The notes below the pieces were generated by a model. That model did no database searches. It was given only the letters and a program-made list of their open reading frames with translations, and had not been told where the DNA came from. Positions 1 to 8,014 of a stretch of 64,000 bases of DNA are shown one piece after another. The stretch's first letter is position 1, and the number at the start of each line of letters is the position of its first letter. The stretch lies in NCBI GenBank assembly GCA_963801065.1, contig CAWDDG010000004.1:545636-609635 (forward strand), given 5' to 3'. This stretch comes from CAWDDG01 sp963801065. GTDB lineage: Bacteria; Actinomycetota; Actinomycetes; Jiangellales; Jiangellaceae. The translations under genes and the position numbers were made by a program.

Positions 1-174
1 GCTACGACGGGCGCGACACCCAACCAGGTCGTGCTCGCGTGGTTGCTCGGACAGGACGTTCAAATCATCCCGCTGGTCGGCGTCAGCTCGCCGGCTCAGC
101 TCGACGAGGCCCTGGACGCGGTCGACCTCGAGCTCCCGCCCGCGCTCCGTCAGCGCCTGGACGACGCCCGCTAG
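1..174 (+). CDS. Aldo/keto reductase, C-terminal end (partial)
   Basis: The reading frame is open from base 1 and stops at 172-174, giving the last 57 residues of a protein that begins outside the window. The segment VLAWLLGQ followed by IIPLVGVSSPAQLDEAL matches the end of the (beta/alpha)8 barrel of NADP-dependent aldo/keto reductases, where the residues after the last strands bind the adenosine phosphate of the cofactor. Family membership is by recognition of this tail. Substrate and cofactor residues upstream cannot be seen. It converges on the proteasome activator gene, with only 4 bases between the stops. Confidence 0.8.
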   Translation, partial: ATTGATPNQVVLAWLLGQDVQIIPLVGVSSPAQLDEALDAVDLELPPALRQRLDDAR

Positions 175-178
175 CTCC

Positions 179-754
179 TCACAGGTACATCCCGCCGCCC
201 GGCTGGCGCTGGCCCTCGTCACCGGGCTGGGTGCCGGGCACCACCTGACCGGGGGCGACCTGGACACCGGGGGGCAGCGCCCTTCGCATCTGTTCGAGCT
301 GGGCGCGGGCGGCCATCTGCTGGGCGAACAGCGTGGTCTGGATGCCGTGGAAGAGGCCCTCGAGCCAGCCGACGAGCTGTGCCTGGGCGATCCGCAGCTC
401 GGCATCGGTGGGGATGACGTCTTCGGTGAAGGGCAACGTGAGCCGCTCCAGCTCCTCGATGAGCTCGGGCGCGAGCCCGTCCTCGAGCTCCTCGATTGAC
501 GACCGGTGGATCTCACGCAGGCGGGCCCGGCTGGCGTCGTCGAGAGGGGCGGCCTTCACCTCCTCGAGCAGCTGTTTGATCATGCTGCCGATACGCATGA
601 CCTTCGCCGGCTGCTCGACCAGGTCGGTGAGCGACCGCGATTCCCGGTCCTCGTCGTCGCCCTTCGTCCCCTCGACCGCCATGCCGCCGGGGCCTACCAC
701 GACGACACGGGGTTTCTGCTCGGCCTGGCCGGCGTTCTCGTTGGGCTCGCTCAT
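179..754 (-). CDS. bpa: Bacterial proteasome activator (Bpa/PafE family)
   Basis: A 191-residue protein of the ATP-independent ring activator family, which opens the 20S proteasome of actinobacteria and feeds it unfolded proteins. The middle is a helical bundle (about residues 45-150, containing LTDLVEQPAKVMRIGSMI and LPFTEDVIPTDAELRIAQAQ). The protein ends in a flexible Gly/Pro/Gln-rich tail finishing in GMYL. The related M. tuberculosis PafE ends in GQYL, the C-terminal motif that docks in the proteasome alpha-ring pockets, so the penultimate Tyr is conserved. An ATG six codons upstream (772) is possible, but MSEPNE is the better start. It implies that the host has a Pup-proteasome system, although no prc/pup/mpa genes lie in the window. 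Confidence 0.93.
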   Translation of the reverse strand: MSEPNENAGQAEQKPRVVVVGPGGMAVEGTKGDDEDRESRSLTDLVEQPAKVMRIGSMIKQLLEEVKAAPLDDASRARLREIHRSSIEELEDGLAPELIEELERLTLPFTEDVIPTDAELRIAQAQLVGWLEGLFHGIQTTLFAQQMAARAQLEQMRRALPPGVQVAPGQVVPGTQPGDEGQRQPGGGMYL

Positions 755-848
755 GTGACCATCCTTACCCAAAGCCGTCGCGGGAGCGCGGTTGGGCGTC
801 CGTAACCGAGTTGTCCAGCGATGGCCAGGCGGGGCAGGCTTGTCCGTC

Positions 849-1823
849 GTGACCGCTCCGCTCGCCGGGCTGCCGCCCGGCTATTCCGCCCGCCGCCCGA
901 CCCGGGACGATGCCGAGGCGATCCTGGCCGTGGTTCACGCCGCCGAGCGCGACGTCCTGGGCCGCGACGACTCCACGCTCGCCGAGGTCCGCGAGCTGTT
1001 CGGCCTGAGCCGGACGCCGCCGGAGACCGACCATTGGCTGGTCCAGCAGGGCGATGTCGCCGCGGCTTGGGGGATCGTGACGGACGACTACGGCGGCGAG
1101 CAGATCGACATCGATGTGTACGTGGACCCGGTACACCCGTCCGAGGTGCGCGAGGCATTGCTCGACGTCGTCTTGGACCGGGCCCGCGAGCACGCGCGAA
1201 ACCGCGAGAGCGGCGAGGTCATCACCAGCGCCGGAGTGATCGCGGGGGACGAGCCCTACGCGGCGGCCTTGCGGGCCCGCGGGTTCGTGGTCGAACGGAG
1301 GTTCAACCGGCTGCGGATCGAGCTCGACCGCGACCGGCCGTTCCCCCAGCCGCCGGACGGCGTCGCCCTCGACGCCTTCGGCGCCTCGTCGGACGCCGAC
1401 TGGTCGCAGTGGCACCAGATCCTGCTGGACTCGTTCTCCGATCACTGGGGCTATGAGGTGACGACATTGGCGGCGTACCGGGACTCGATCGCCGCGGAGG
1501 AGGATCCGGAGTTCGCGCGCTGGCGGTTCGCCGTGGTCGACGGCACCCGGGCGGGCATCTGCCAGGCCAGTGGCCGCTTCGCCGCCGAGAACGGCGGGTG
1601 GATCCGCAACCTCGGCGTCCTGGCTTCGGCGCGGGGACGTGGCGCGGGGCGACACATGCTCGAGTACGCGCTGGCTTCGTACGCCGCCGACGGCCGCACC
1701 TGGGCGGGCCTGGGCGTCGACACCGAGAACGTCAGCGGGGCGCTTCGGCTGTATGAGTCCGTGGGGATGCGACCGTGGATGCAGGTCTACGCGTACCGCC
1801 GCCGGTTGAAGGCCGTCGGCTGA
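849..1823 (+). CDS. GNAT-family N-acetyltransferase (double-domain)
   Basis: About 324 residues from a GTG at 849; an upstream in-frame start at 792 would add 19 poorly structured residues. The protein looks like two GNAT folds in tandem. The C-terminal one carries the acetyl-CoA pyrophosphate loop (residues equivalent to NLGVLASARGRGAGRHML, with the R/Q-x-x-G-x-G/A pattern) followed by LGVDTENVSGALRLYESVGM, the classical Asn and Tyr end of GNAT domains. The N-terminal half has no clear acetyl-CoA loop and is probably the degenerate partner domain seen in MshD-like and Eis-like two-domain acetyltransferases. The acceptor substrate is unknown. It is divergent from bpa, with 94 bases between the start codons. 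Confidence 0.82.
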   Translation: MTAPLAGLPPGYSARRPTRDDAEAILAVVHAAERDVLGRDDSTLAEVRELFGLSRTPPETDHWLVQQGDVAAAWGIVTDDYGGEQIDIDVYVDPVHPSEVREALLDVVLDRAREHARNRESGEVITSAGVIAGDEPYAAALRARGFVVERRFNRLRIELDRDRPFPQPPDGVALDAFGASSDADWSQWHQILLDSFSDHWGYEVTTLAAYRDSIAAEEDPEFARWRFAVVDGTRAGICQASGRFAAENGGWIRNLGVLASARGRGAGRHMLEYALASYAADGRTWAGLGVDTENVSGALRLYESVGMRPWMQVYAYRRRLKAVG

Positions 1824-2062
1824 ACGCCGCCGCGCGGCGGACGGCGAGCACCTCCAGCGTGCGGCGCCGCGCCGCCGCCTTCCGGGACCGGCGCATGTCG
1901 ACCGCGTTCACTCCAGCCTCCCGACAAAGAGCGGCCGACTCAGCGTGACCACCATGGCAAATGACAACCGCTAGCAACGGCCTCCGATTCCGGTGACCGG
2001 CACTGAGGAACCATGGCGGTCCGGCCGGCGTCGAACGGTCGACCTGTCCTGAGGAGGGCGGC

Positions 2063-2629
2063 ATGCGACATGGGATCGTGACAGCCCTGATCGTGGCGCT
2101 GCTGGGGGCAGCGTGCGGCGACCAGTCCGCCACCGATGTCACGGGGCCGGCCGCGGAACCACCGGACTCCGATCCCGACATCGTCGGTTTCGTCACGCAG
2201 GTCTCGGCGTTCGAACCGGTGACCGTGGGCTGCGTGGAACCCAACCCGGACGCCGACACGGACACGGCGGTCAGCAGCGACGATCCGCCCGTCTGCACCG
2301 ACCCGGACACTCCGCTACTCGGTTCGGTTCTCGTCGAGGAGAACCCGCAGTCGACGTCCGGGGACCGGAAGATCAGCTTCACGGTCGAGACCGGTGCAAC
2401 CCTCCTGGTCGAGCGGGCCGGCAACTATGAGCCGGTGTCGTTCGGCGACCTCGAGGAGGGTCAGCCGGTCGCAGCGTGGTCCACCGGCGAGCTCCGCGAG
2501 TCCTACCCCGAGCAGGGCACTGCCGTCGCCATCGTGATCCGCGAGGGCCAGGCCATCACTCCATCGATGCGTCGACCGTCGACTCCTCGACGTCGTCCAT
2601 CGGAACCGGCCAGTGTTCGGGCTCGCTGA
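2063..2629 (+). CDS. Putative lipoprotein of unknown function
   Basis: A good ribosome-binding site (GAGGAGGGC) precedes the ATG. The first 20 residues form a lipoprotein signal with the lipobox LGAAC, so the mature protein would start at Cys and be lipidated on the outer face of the membrane. The mature part is Asp/Glu/Pro-rich and repeats 'valine-glutamate' beta-strand patterns; no family is recognised. The last ~25 residues (Arg/Ser/Pro-rich) overlap the 3' end of the convergent Nudix gene by 74 bases and look unlike the rest. The original stop may have been lost, or the overlap may simply be tolerated. No downstream partner is on the same strand. Confidence 0.65.
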   Translation: MRHGIVTALIVALLGAACGDQSATDVTGPAAEPPDSDPDIVGFVTQVSAFEPVTVGCVEPNPDADTDTAVSSDDPPVCTDPDTPLLGSVLVEENPQSTSGDRKISFTVETGATLLVERAGNYEPVSFGDLEEGQPVAAWSTGELRESYPEQGTAVAIVIREGQAITPSMRRPSTPRRRPSEPASVRAR

Positions 2630-3128
2630 CGGCGGCGAGCAGATCCGCGACTGAGGTCGGCCAGACTGTCGCGTCGGTGGTCCTCAGCTCGTCGAGTGTC
2701 CACCAGCGGTGCCCGACGATCGTCGTCTGCTCCTCGGGCGTATGTCCGGCGACGTCGACGTCGAACACCCCGACCTCGGCTGCGAAGAACGTCTCGCCCT
2801 GCTCGACGATCTTGTCGCTGTAGGCGTGGACGACCTCTCGATGGGCGATCGGGCCGCGGAGGGCGCCGGTGGGCAGATCGAGCCCCGTCTCCTCGGCGAC
2901 CTCTCGGATCGCAGCCTGCTCGACCGTCTCGCCGGGATCGACGCCGCCGCCGGGCGTGATCCAGAACGTCGGTGGACCAGGCAGGCCGGGATCGCTGTCC
3001 TCGAAGAGCAGCACGCGGCCATCCGGGGCGACCAACAGCACGCGAGCCGTGTGGCGGCGTTCGGTGGGTCGCGCGCTCGGCGGGACGCGGATGATGGGAA
3101 TCGACACGAGCCGAGGATATTGACTCAT
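2556..3128 (-). CDS. Nudix hydrolase
   Basis: A 190-residue protein with a complete Nudix box: G61, E67, then REVAEETG at residues 75-82, matching G-x5-E-x7-R-E-x-x-E-E-x-G. The glutamates bind the divalent metals that activate water for cleavage of a nucleoside-diphosphate-linked substrate. The preceding TFWITPGGGVDPGE and the N-terminal ARVLLVAPDGRVLLFED form the usual mixed beta-sheet. Substrate cannot be told from sequence. An acidic tail follows residue 170. It converges on, and overlaps by 74 bases, the lipoprotein gene. Confidence 0.9.
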   Translation of the reverse strand: MSQYPRLVSIPIIRVPPSARPTERRHTARVLLVAPDGRVLLFEDSDPGLPGPPTFWITPGGGVDPGETVEQAAIREVAEETGLDLPTGALRGPIAHREVVHAYSDKIVEQGETFFAAEVGVFDVDVAGHTPEEQTTIVGHRWWTLDELRTTDATVWPTSVADLLAAVSEPEHWPVPMDDVEESTVDASME

Positions 3129-3626
3129 TCGCCCACCTCACCGGTAAACAGGTCGGCTCCGCACGGCGCCTGGTCCTCCGGTGCGCCCCCACGGGTGCGG
3201 GCTGGCCATGCGGTCGTAAGGAACCGTGCGTGAGCACGTACGAACCTTGACGGACGTCCGCGATGCCCGCGCGGCCCGGGCGAGCCCGCGCGCTCCGCCG
3301 ACTGGGTGTGATGGCGTTCGTGGTGCCGGTCGGCTGCGCCCTGGTCGGTTTGCTTGGTCCACGGCAGGCCACCGCGTCCGCCACCGAGGACGGCTACACC
3401 GTGCACGTGCACGACCTCCGCTATCGGAGTTCTGAAGCAGGCCACGCTGGCTCGCTGCGTCGAGAACGGCGCCAGCCCTCGGGACCTTCGTGTGAGGGGG
3501 CATACGCCGATGCCAACCGTTGGCGTCCCCGTATGCCCCTCGTCAGGGGTGTCCGGTGTGCCGGGCGGTGTCGTCCCGCCTGCCCGCTTCAAAGGCGGTC
3601 GGGATCTTCATCTGCGCTCGCCGGCC
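3129..3626. other. Interval without a convincing gene
   Basis: No reading frame here has family support. One plus-strand frame (from about 3311) starts with a credible secretion signal (MAFVVPVGCALVGLLG followed by ATASA), but after about 40 residues the composition becomes Arg-rich and random. It may be the 5' stub of a secreted-protein gene that lost its frame. The interval also holds the strong hairpin listed separately. Confidence 0.5.
3494..3542. terminator. Long imperfect hairpin, possible terminator
   Basis: The arms GAGGGGGCATACG and CGTATGCCCCTC pair around an inner stem TGCCAAC/TTGGCG, giving a nearly continuous 20-bp stem-loop. There is no U-tract, so if it terminates transcription it is the U-less type common in actinobacteria. 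It lies between the secreted-protein stub and the convergent RibD_C-type reductase. Confidence 0.45.
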
Positions 3627-4175
3627 CTACGTGCCGGCCGGTTCGTACGTCACGGAGAGGACGCCAGTGCTGAGCGTGGTGGAGTCGACGAGCTTCAGGG
3701 GCACCTGACCGGTGTCGGCCTCGAACAAGCGCTTGCCCGCGCCCACGATGATCGGGTGCACCAGGAGATTGAGCTGATCGAGCAGCTTGTCGCGAAGCAG
3801 CGACCGGACGAGCGTGGCGCTGCCGGTGATCGAGATGTCCTTTCCGGGCTGTTCCTTCAACTGCTTGATCTGCCGCGCGACGTCGCCGTTGATCAGCGTC
3901 GAGTTCTCCCACGCGACGGTTTCCAGCGTGGTGGAGACGACGAACTTGGGTGTCTTGTTCATCTGGTCGGCGAACGGTACGTCGCTTCCCTGATCCGGCC
4001 AGAAGCTGGCGAACTCCTCGTAGGTGCGCCGCCCCAGCAGCAGGGTGTCCGCGGCGGCCATCTGCGAGCCGACGATTTCACCCATCTCGTCGTTGAAGTA
4101 CGGGAAGTGCCAGGTCTCCGGCGCCTCCATGACTCCGTCTAGGGACAGGAAAAATCCTGCGACGATCTTCCTCAT
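3627..4175 (-). CDS. Dihydrofolate reductase-like (RibD C-terminal domain) protein
   Basis: A 182-residue single-domain protein starting MRKIVAGFFLSLDGVMEAP. The N-terminal beta-strand with the S-L-D-G motif, LLLGRRTYEEFASFWP (residues ~46-61) and ITGSATLVRSLL (~110) are the standard NADPH-binding landmarks of the RibD_C/YyaP-like reductases. FLVSTTLETVAWENSTLI-type strands fill the middle. These small proteins are related to the deaminoreductase half of RibD, but most have no known substrate. The frame is open much further upstream (to 4718), but the ATG at 4175 follows a sensible leader (GAGGAGAAC) and the extra residues are not family-like. Confidence 0.88.
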   Translation of the reverse strand: MRKIVAGFFLSLDGVMEAPETWHFPYFNDEMGEIVGSQMAAADTLLLGRRTYEEFASFWPDQGSDVPFADQMNKTPKFVVSTTLETVAWENSTLINGDVARQIKQLKEQPGKDISITGSATLVRSLLRDKLLDQLNLLVHPIIVGAGKRLFEADTGQVPLKLVDSTTLSTGVLSVTYEPAGT

Positions 4176-4218
4176 CGTGTTCTCCTCGGCTATCCCGTCG
4201 TTACTACCCTTCGCACGC

Positions 4219-4247
4219 ACTCTTCCACCGACAGGATTTTTTGTCAA
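4219..4247 (-). promoter_or_regulatory. Possible sigma-70-type promoter
   Basis: On the minus strand a perfect TTGACA (4242-4247) is followed after 17 bases by AAGAGT (4219-4224), a weak -10, about 45 bases before the ATG of the RibD_C-type reductase. The -35 is convincing; the -10 is not. Confidence 0.4.
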
Positions 4248-4383
4248 GACTATTCGGACTGTCGGGTCGCGTAGCGTGACCGAGCGATGTCGACAGCCGT
4301 CCTCGAGGGCGCTGATGATCAGGCTCACCCTGTGCCGGCCCCTTCGCCGAGAATCGGCCGCGCACGATCGAGTGCAGGCCCGA

Positions 4384-4472
4384 ATGGCACGCTGGACCGC
4401 TCCACATACGGGAGCAAATCGGGCGCCGGAGCAGCGGGTGAGCGTGCCATTGACAACGATTGAGCGTGCCAT
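4384..4472. repeat. Short direct and inverted repeats (TGAGCGTGCCAT)
   Basis: TGAGCGTGCCAT occurs at 4439-4450 and again at 4461-4472, a 22-bp period. An inverted partial copy (ATGGCACGCT) lies at 4384-4393. Iterated short sites of this kind are found at the ends of some insertion sequences, where the transposase binds. No transposase gene remains nearby, so this may be the scar of an element that also removed the 5' part of the neighbouring hydrolase gene. Confidence 0.45.
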
Positions 4473-4598
4473 CCGGTCCGCTCGAAGGGTCGTGCGGCGA
4501 TCACGTACCCGTCGTGGGTTGGTGCGACCCTGCGGACGGCATGCTGAAGCCGAGTCGGTCGGCCTGGTGACCGAACTCGAGCCCATCGGCCCGCCGGA

Positions 4599-4793
4599 CT
4601 GGGAGACGATCCGACCTGGTATCTGGTCGGAACCCGTGACAACGTGATCCCGCGGCCCTGCAAATACCGCAAGTCCTTTGCCGTGACCGAGCACAAGGAG
4701 TTCCCGGACCGTGGTCATTTGCTCGCCCTGGACAGCCGGTGGCGCGAGGTCGCGGACACCGTGCTGACCTGGCTCGAGGAAAAGTCACTGTAG
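4599..4793 (+). pseudogene. Alpha/beta hydrolase, C-terminal remnant
   Basis: The frame ending at the TAG 4791-4793 encodes WYLVGTRDNVIP, then KSFAVTEHKEFPDRGHLLAL and REVADTVLTWLEEKSL. This is the classical end of an alpha/beta hydrolase: the acid-residue strand (VGTRDNVIP), then the catalytic His loop (RGH), then the last helix. Nothing upstream in any frame gives the nucleophile elbow or the N-terminal half, so the gene is a 3' fragment. The repeat cluster just upstream (4384-4472) is a plausible deletion or insertion scar. Confidence 0.75.
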
Positions 4794-4804
4794 GGACCGA
4801 TGTC

Positions 4805-6346
4805 GTGACGCCGACGTCCAGCGGACCGACCGCAGCGCGTCTGGTCCGGTACGACGAGCCGGCCGGTCGCTGGGTCCTGCTGGCGACCGTGCTGGGCTCG
4901 GGGTTGGCGTTCATCGACGCGACCGTGGTCAACATCGCGCTGCCACGGATCGGTGAGGCGCTCGACGCCGATGCCGCGGGCCTGCAATGGACCGTCAACG
5001 CGTACACGCTCACACTCGCTGCCTTCGTTCTGCTGGGCGGCTCACTGAGTGACCGCTTCGGCCGCCGCCGCGTCTTCGTCGTGGGAGTCGCGTGGTTCGC
5101 CCTCGGGTCCCTGCTGTGTGGGGTGGCGCCGGACATCGGCACGCTCGTTGCTGCGCGAGCGATCCAGGGTGTCGGCGGGGCGCTGCTCACGCCTGGGGCT
5201 CTCGCGATCCTGCAGGCTTCGTTCGAGCCTGGGGACAGGATGAGAGCGATCGGCGCATGGTCGGGTCTCGGTGGCGTGGCCGGAGCGGTCGGACCCTTCC
5301 TCGGCGGATGGCTGGTCGAGGTGTCCAGCTGGCGCCTGGTGTTTCTCATCAACCTGCCGCTCGCCGCAGTTGTTGTTCTGGTGGCACTCAAGCACGTGCC
5401 CGAGTCCGCAGATCCCGACGCTGCGCGTCAGCTCGACCTGCTCGGCGCCGTGCTGTGTGCGGTTGGCCTGGGCGGGATCACGTATGCGTTCACGGCCTGG
5501 CCCGAGCGAGGCCCGGGGGACGTCTTGGTGGTCGGGACACTCGTCCTGGGCGTGTCGGGTCTGGTCGGCTTCGTCGCCAACGAGGCTCGGTCGACACACC
5601 CGATGCTGCCGCTCGATGTGTTCCGCTCCAGGACGTTCAGCGCCACCAACCTCGTGACCTTCGTGGTGTACGCCGCGTTTGCAGGCGTGTTCTTCTTCGT
5701 CGTGATCAACCTGCAGGTCGTCTCGGGCTTCTCACCGTTGGCCGCGGGTATCGCGCTCTTGCCGGTGACGGTTCTGATGCTTCTGCTCTCGGCGCGGGCC
5801 GGCGCACTGTCGAGCCGAATCGGCCCTCGGATTCCGATGAGCCTCGGACCACTGATCTGCGCCCTCGGTCTGCTCCTGCTCTCGCGGATCGGTCCGGATG
5901 CGACCTACCTGCGTGACGTCCTGCCCGCGGTGGTTGTCCTGGGCCTAGGGCTGTCCTTGACGGTGGCCCCCCTCACGGCAACAGCCCTGGCGTCAGCAGA
6001 GGAACGCCATGCAGGCGTGGCCAGTGGCGTCAACAATGCCGTCGCGAGAACGGCCGGTCTGTTGGCTGTCGCGATCCTGCCGTTGGCATCGGGGCTGGGA
6101 CCCAGCTTCACCGATCCCGAGGCCTTGGCGCCGGCTTACCGCACGTCGATGCTCATCTGTGCGGCTCTGCTGGTTGGTGGCGGCGCGCTTGCCTTCGCTG
6201 TGATTCCCTCCAGCTTCGCGATAGTCGGCGCGGAGCTCGCAATGTCGACGGGGGCTGCAGTGCCACCGAGAGTCGAGAGCCCGGTCCGCGTGCACTGTGC
6301 CGTGACCGGACCGCCACTGCATCCGGAACCCAGTAGAAAGGAGTAG
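4805..6346 (+). CDS. MFS drug/proton antiporter, DHA2 (EmrB/QacA) type
   Basis: From the GTG at 4805 the product is 513 residues with about 14 hydrophobic segments, the number expected of DHA2 transporters. Family landmarks are FIDATVVNIALPRI in helix 1 (motif D1), the loop GSLSDRFGRRRVF (motif A, between helices 2 and 3), ARAIQGVGGALLTPGALAI (motif B region) and WRLVFLINLP at the end of helix 5 or 6. It should export an organic compound against the proton gradient. An ATG-proximal start at 4739 would run through the decayed hydrolase and is unlikely. It is followed three bases later by the molybdopterin gene, so the two are probably co-transcribed. Confidence 0.9.
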   Translation: MTPTSSGPTAARLVRYDEPAGRWVLLATVLGSGLAFIDATVVNIALPRIGEALDADAAGLQWTVNAYTLTLAAFVLLGGSLSDRFGRRRVFVVGVAWFALGSLLCGVAPDIGTLVAARAIQGVGGALLTPGALAILQASFEPGDRMRAIGAWSGLGGVAGAVGPFLGGWLVEVSSWRLVFLINLPLAAVVVLVALKHVPESADPDAARQLDLLGAVLCAVGLGGITYAFTAWPERGPGDVLVVGTLVLGVSGLVGFVANEARSTHPMLPLDVFRSRTFSATNLVTFVVYAAFAGVFFFVVINLQVVSGFSPLAAGIALLPVTVLMLLLSARAGALSSRIGPRIPMSLGPLICALGLLLLSRIGPDATYLRDVLPAVVVLGLGLSLTVAPLTATALASAEERHAGVASGVNNAVARTAGLLAVAILPLASGLGPSFTDPEALAPAYRTSMLICAALLVGGGALAFAVIPSSFAIVGAELAMSTGAAVPPRVESPVRVHCAVTGPPLHPEPSRKE

Positions 6347-6349
6347 CCG

Positions 6350-6949
6350 ATGGGGATCTTCTCGCCGGGCTTCCGAGGCCGCCGGCGCGCCGGAGGTGAA
6401 CAGCTCCCACCGGGCCAGTACCTCACGGAGGACTTTCCCGTGCTGTCAGCCGGCCCCACGCCGCGTGTTCCGTTGGAGCAGTGGGAATTCGTGGTCACCA
6501 CCGAGACCGGACAGGCCGTCCGCTGGTCGTGGCCCGACCTGCTGGCGCTGCCGAGCGAGACACCGACGGTCGACATCCACTGTGTGACCAAGTGGTCGAA
6601 GCTCGGCACGGCCTGGCGCGGTGTGTCCCTGGACGTGCTCATGGCAGGGGTCGAGACGGCCGCAGACTTCGCCCTCGTGCACTCGTACGGTGGCTACACG
6701 ACCAACCTGCCGCTCGAGGATCTGCTCGACGGTCAGGCATGGATCGCGTACGAGTACGACGGCGCGGAGCTGGCACCAGTACACGGCGGGCCGGCGCGAC
6801 TGCTCGTACCGCACCTTTACTTCTGGAAATCGGCGAAGTGGGTCCGCGGCATCGAGATGTTGCTGGAAGACGAGCCGGGTTTCTGGGAGTCGGCCGGATA
6901 TCACGACTACGGTGATCCATGGCGCGAGCAGCGGTATCAGGGCGACTAG
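6350..6949 (+). CDS. Sulfite-oxidase-like molybdopterin oxidoreductase
   Basis: A 199-residue soluble protein with the molybdopterin fold of the sulfite oxidase/MsrP family. The molybdenum-ligating cysteine is Cys78 in DIHCVTKWSKLGTAWRGV. The C-terminal HGGPARLLVPHLYFWKSAKW and GFWESAGYHDYGDPW are typical of the short, single-domain bacterial members. No Tat signal is visible (the N-terminal GRRRAGG is not followed by a hydrophobic stretch), so a cytoplasmic location is likely. It overlaps the ferredoxin-reductase-like gene by 31 bases, which suggests that the flavoprotein supplies or takes its electrons. Substrate unknown. Confidence 0.9.
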   Translation: MGIFSPGFRGRRRAGGEQLPPGQYLTEDFPVLSAGPTPRVPLEQWEFVVTTETGQAVRWSWPDLLALPSETPTVDIHCVTKWSKLGTAWRGVSLDVLMAGVETAADFALVHSYGGYTTNLPLEDLLDGQAWIAYEYDGAELAPVHGGPARLLVPHLYFWKSAKWVRGIEMLLEDEPGFWESAGYHDYGDPWREQRYQGD

Positions 6950-7683
6950 CCGGCCGGCTTGTCTGGCGGGTCGCCCGGTTGGTCGCGCACCGTGACGAGA
7001 CGCCGACTGCCAGGACGCTGGTGCTCGACGTCCCAGGCTGGCCTGGGCACCTGGCCGGTCAGCACGTCGACGTGCGGCTCACCGCCGGCGACGGCTACAG
7101 CACGCAGCGGAGCTACTCGCTGGCGGCGCCCGCGAATGGGGATCGGGTGGAGCTGACCGTGCAGAGGCTGGACGATGGGGAGGTGTCTGCGTACCTCGGC
7201 GACGTGTTCTCGGCAGGCGAACCGGTGGAGATCCGGGGTCCGGTGGGCGGCTGGTTCGTGTGGCGCCCGACTGACACCGGACCCGTGCTCTTGGTGGCCG
7301 GAGGGTCGGGCATCGTTCCGCTCATGGCCATCGTGCGCACGCGGAGGGTGGCCGGCGTCCGTACGCCCGTTCGCCTCCTCTACTCGGTCCGGTCGCCCGC
7401 CGACGTGTACTACGGCGACGAGTTGCGGCGGCCGTCGCGCGCCGACGACGGCGTCGATGTGACCTTCGTGTACACGCGAGCCACGCCGGCACAGTGGCCA
7501 GAGCCGCCGCGACGGATCGCCATCGCGGACCTCGAAGCGGGGGGCTGGCCGCCCGACTTCGAGCCGAGCTGCTTCGTGTGCGGGCCGACTGGCTTCGTCG
7601 AGGTCGTTGCCGACATGCTGGTAGCCCTGGGCCACGATCCGCGCCGGATCAAGACGGAGAGGTTCGGTCCCACGGGAGGGTGA
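6919..7683 (+). CDS. Ferredoxin-NADP reductase-type FAD/NAD(P) oxidoreductase
   Basis: A 254-residue flavoprotein. RSYSLA (residues 64-69) is the FAD isoalloxazine-binding motif. GGSGIVPLM (128-136) is the NAD(P) ribose/pyrophosphate loop, and CGPTGF near residue 222 begins the last Rossmann strand, whose Cys-Gly-Pro holds nicotinamide. No iron-sulfur domain is attached, so electrons must go to a separate partner. The 31-base overlap with the upstream molybdenum enzyme and the 1-base gap to the DUF6510 gene make a three-gene unit. A start downstream of 6919 is possible because the first ~14 residues are not conserved in type. Confidence 0.9.
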   Translation: MARAAVSGRLAGRLVWRVARLVAHRDETPTARTLVLDVPGWPGHLAGQHVDVRLTAGDGYSTQRSYSLAAPANGDRVELTVQRLDDGEVSAYLGDVFSAGEPVEIRGPVGGWFVWRPTDTGPVLLVAGGSGIVPLMAIVRTRRVAGVRTPVRLLYSVRSPADVYYGDELRRPSRADDGVDVTFVYTRATPAQWPEPPRRIAIADLEAGGWPPDFEPSCFVCGPTGFVEVVADMLVALGHDPRRIKTERFGPTGG

Positions 7684-7684
7684 C

Positions 7685-7951
7685 ATGACCGATCAGTACG
7701 AGGACGGCAACGCGCTGGCCGGCCCGTTGAGGGAGATCTTCGCCGTGGATGTCACGGCCGCGACAGGCACCTGCGTGGGCTGCGGGCACACGGGTCCGGT
7801 CGCGACGCTGCGGGTGTACAGTCACGCCCCCGGCCTGGTGGCCCGATGCCCGGATTGCGGCGAGGTGATCATGCGTCTAGTCCGGGGTCCTCGCACCGCA
7901 TGGCTCGACCTCCGGGGGACGGTAAGTCTGGAGATCCCGCTGGCACAGTGA
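7685..7951 (+). CDS. DUF6510-like zinc-ribbon protein
   Basis: 88 residues with two CxxC knuckles, C30/C33 and C55/C58, separated by about 20 residues, which predicts a single structural zinc ribbon. FAVDVTAATGTCVGCG and APGLVARCPDCGEVIMRL fit the small DUF6510 family, which recurs beside sulfite-oxidase-like and ferredoxin-reductase genes in actinobacteria. The start ATG sits one base after the stop of the reductase gene. Function unknown; it could be a small electron carrier partner or assembly factor, but nothing in the sequence proves either. Confidence 0.8.
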   Translation: MTDQYEDGNALAGPLREIFAVDVTAATGTCVGCGHTGPVATLRVYSHAPGLVARCPDCGEVIMRLVRGPRTAWLDLRGTVSLEIPLAQ

Positions 7952-8014
7952 CTGCGTCCGCGGGGTGCATGCGCCCGTCGGACTCCTCCGTTGCGTCCGT
8001 GGCACGATGCTGGC

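Noticed and set aside
3263..3673. Secreted 136-residue protein
   Set aside because: Only the first ~25 residues look like a signal peptide; the remainder is Arg-rich, without family features, and overlaps a hairpin.
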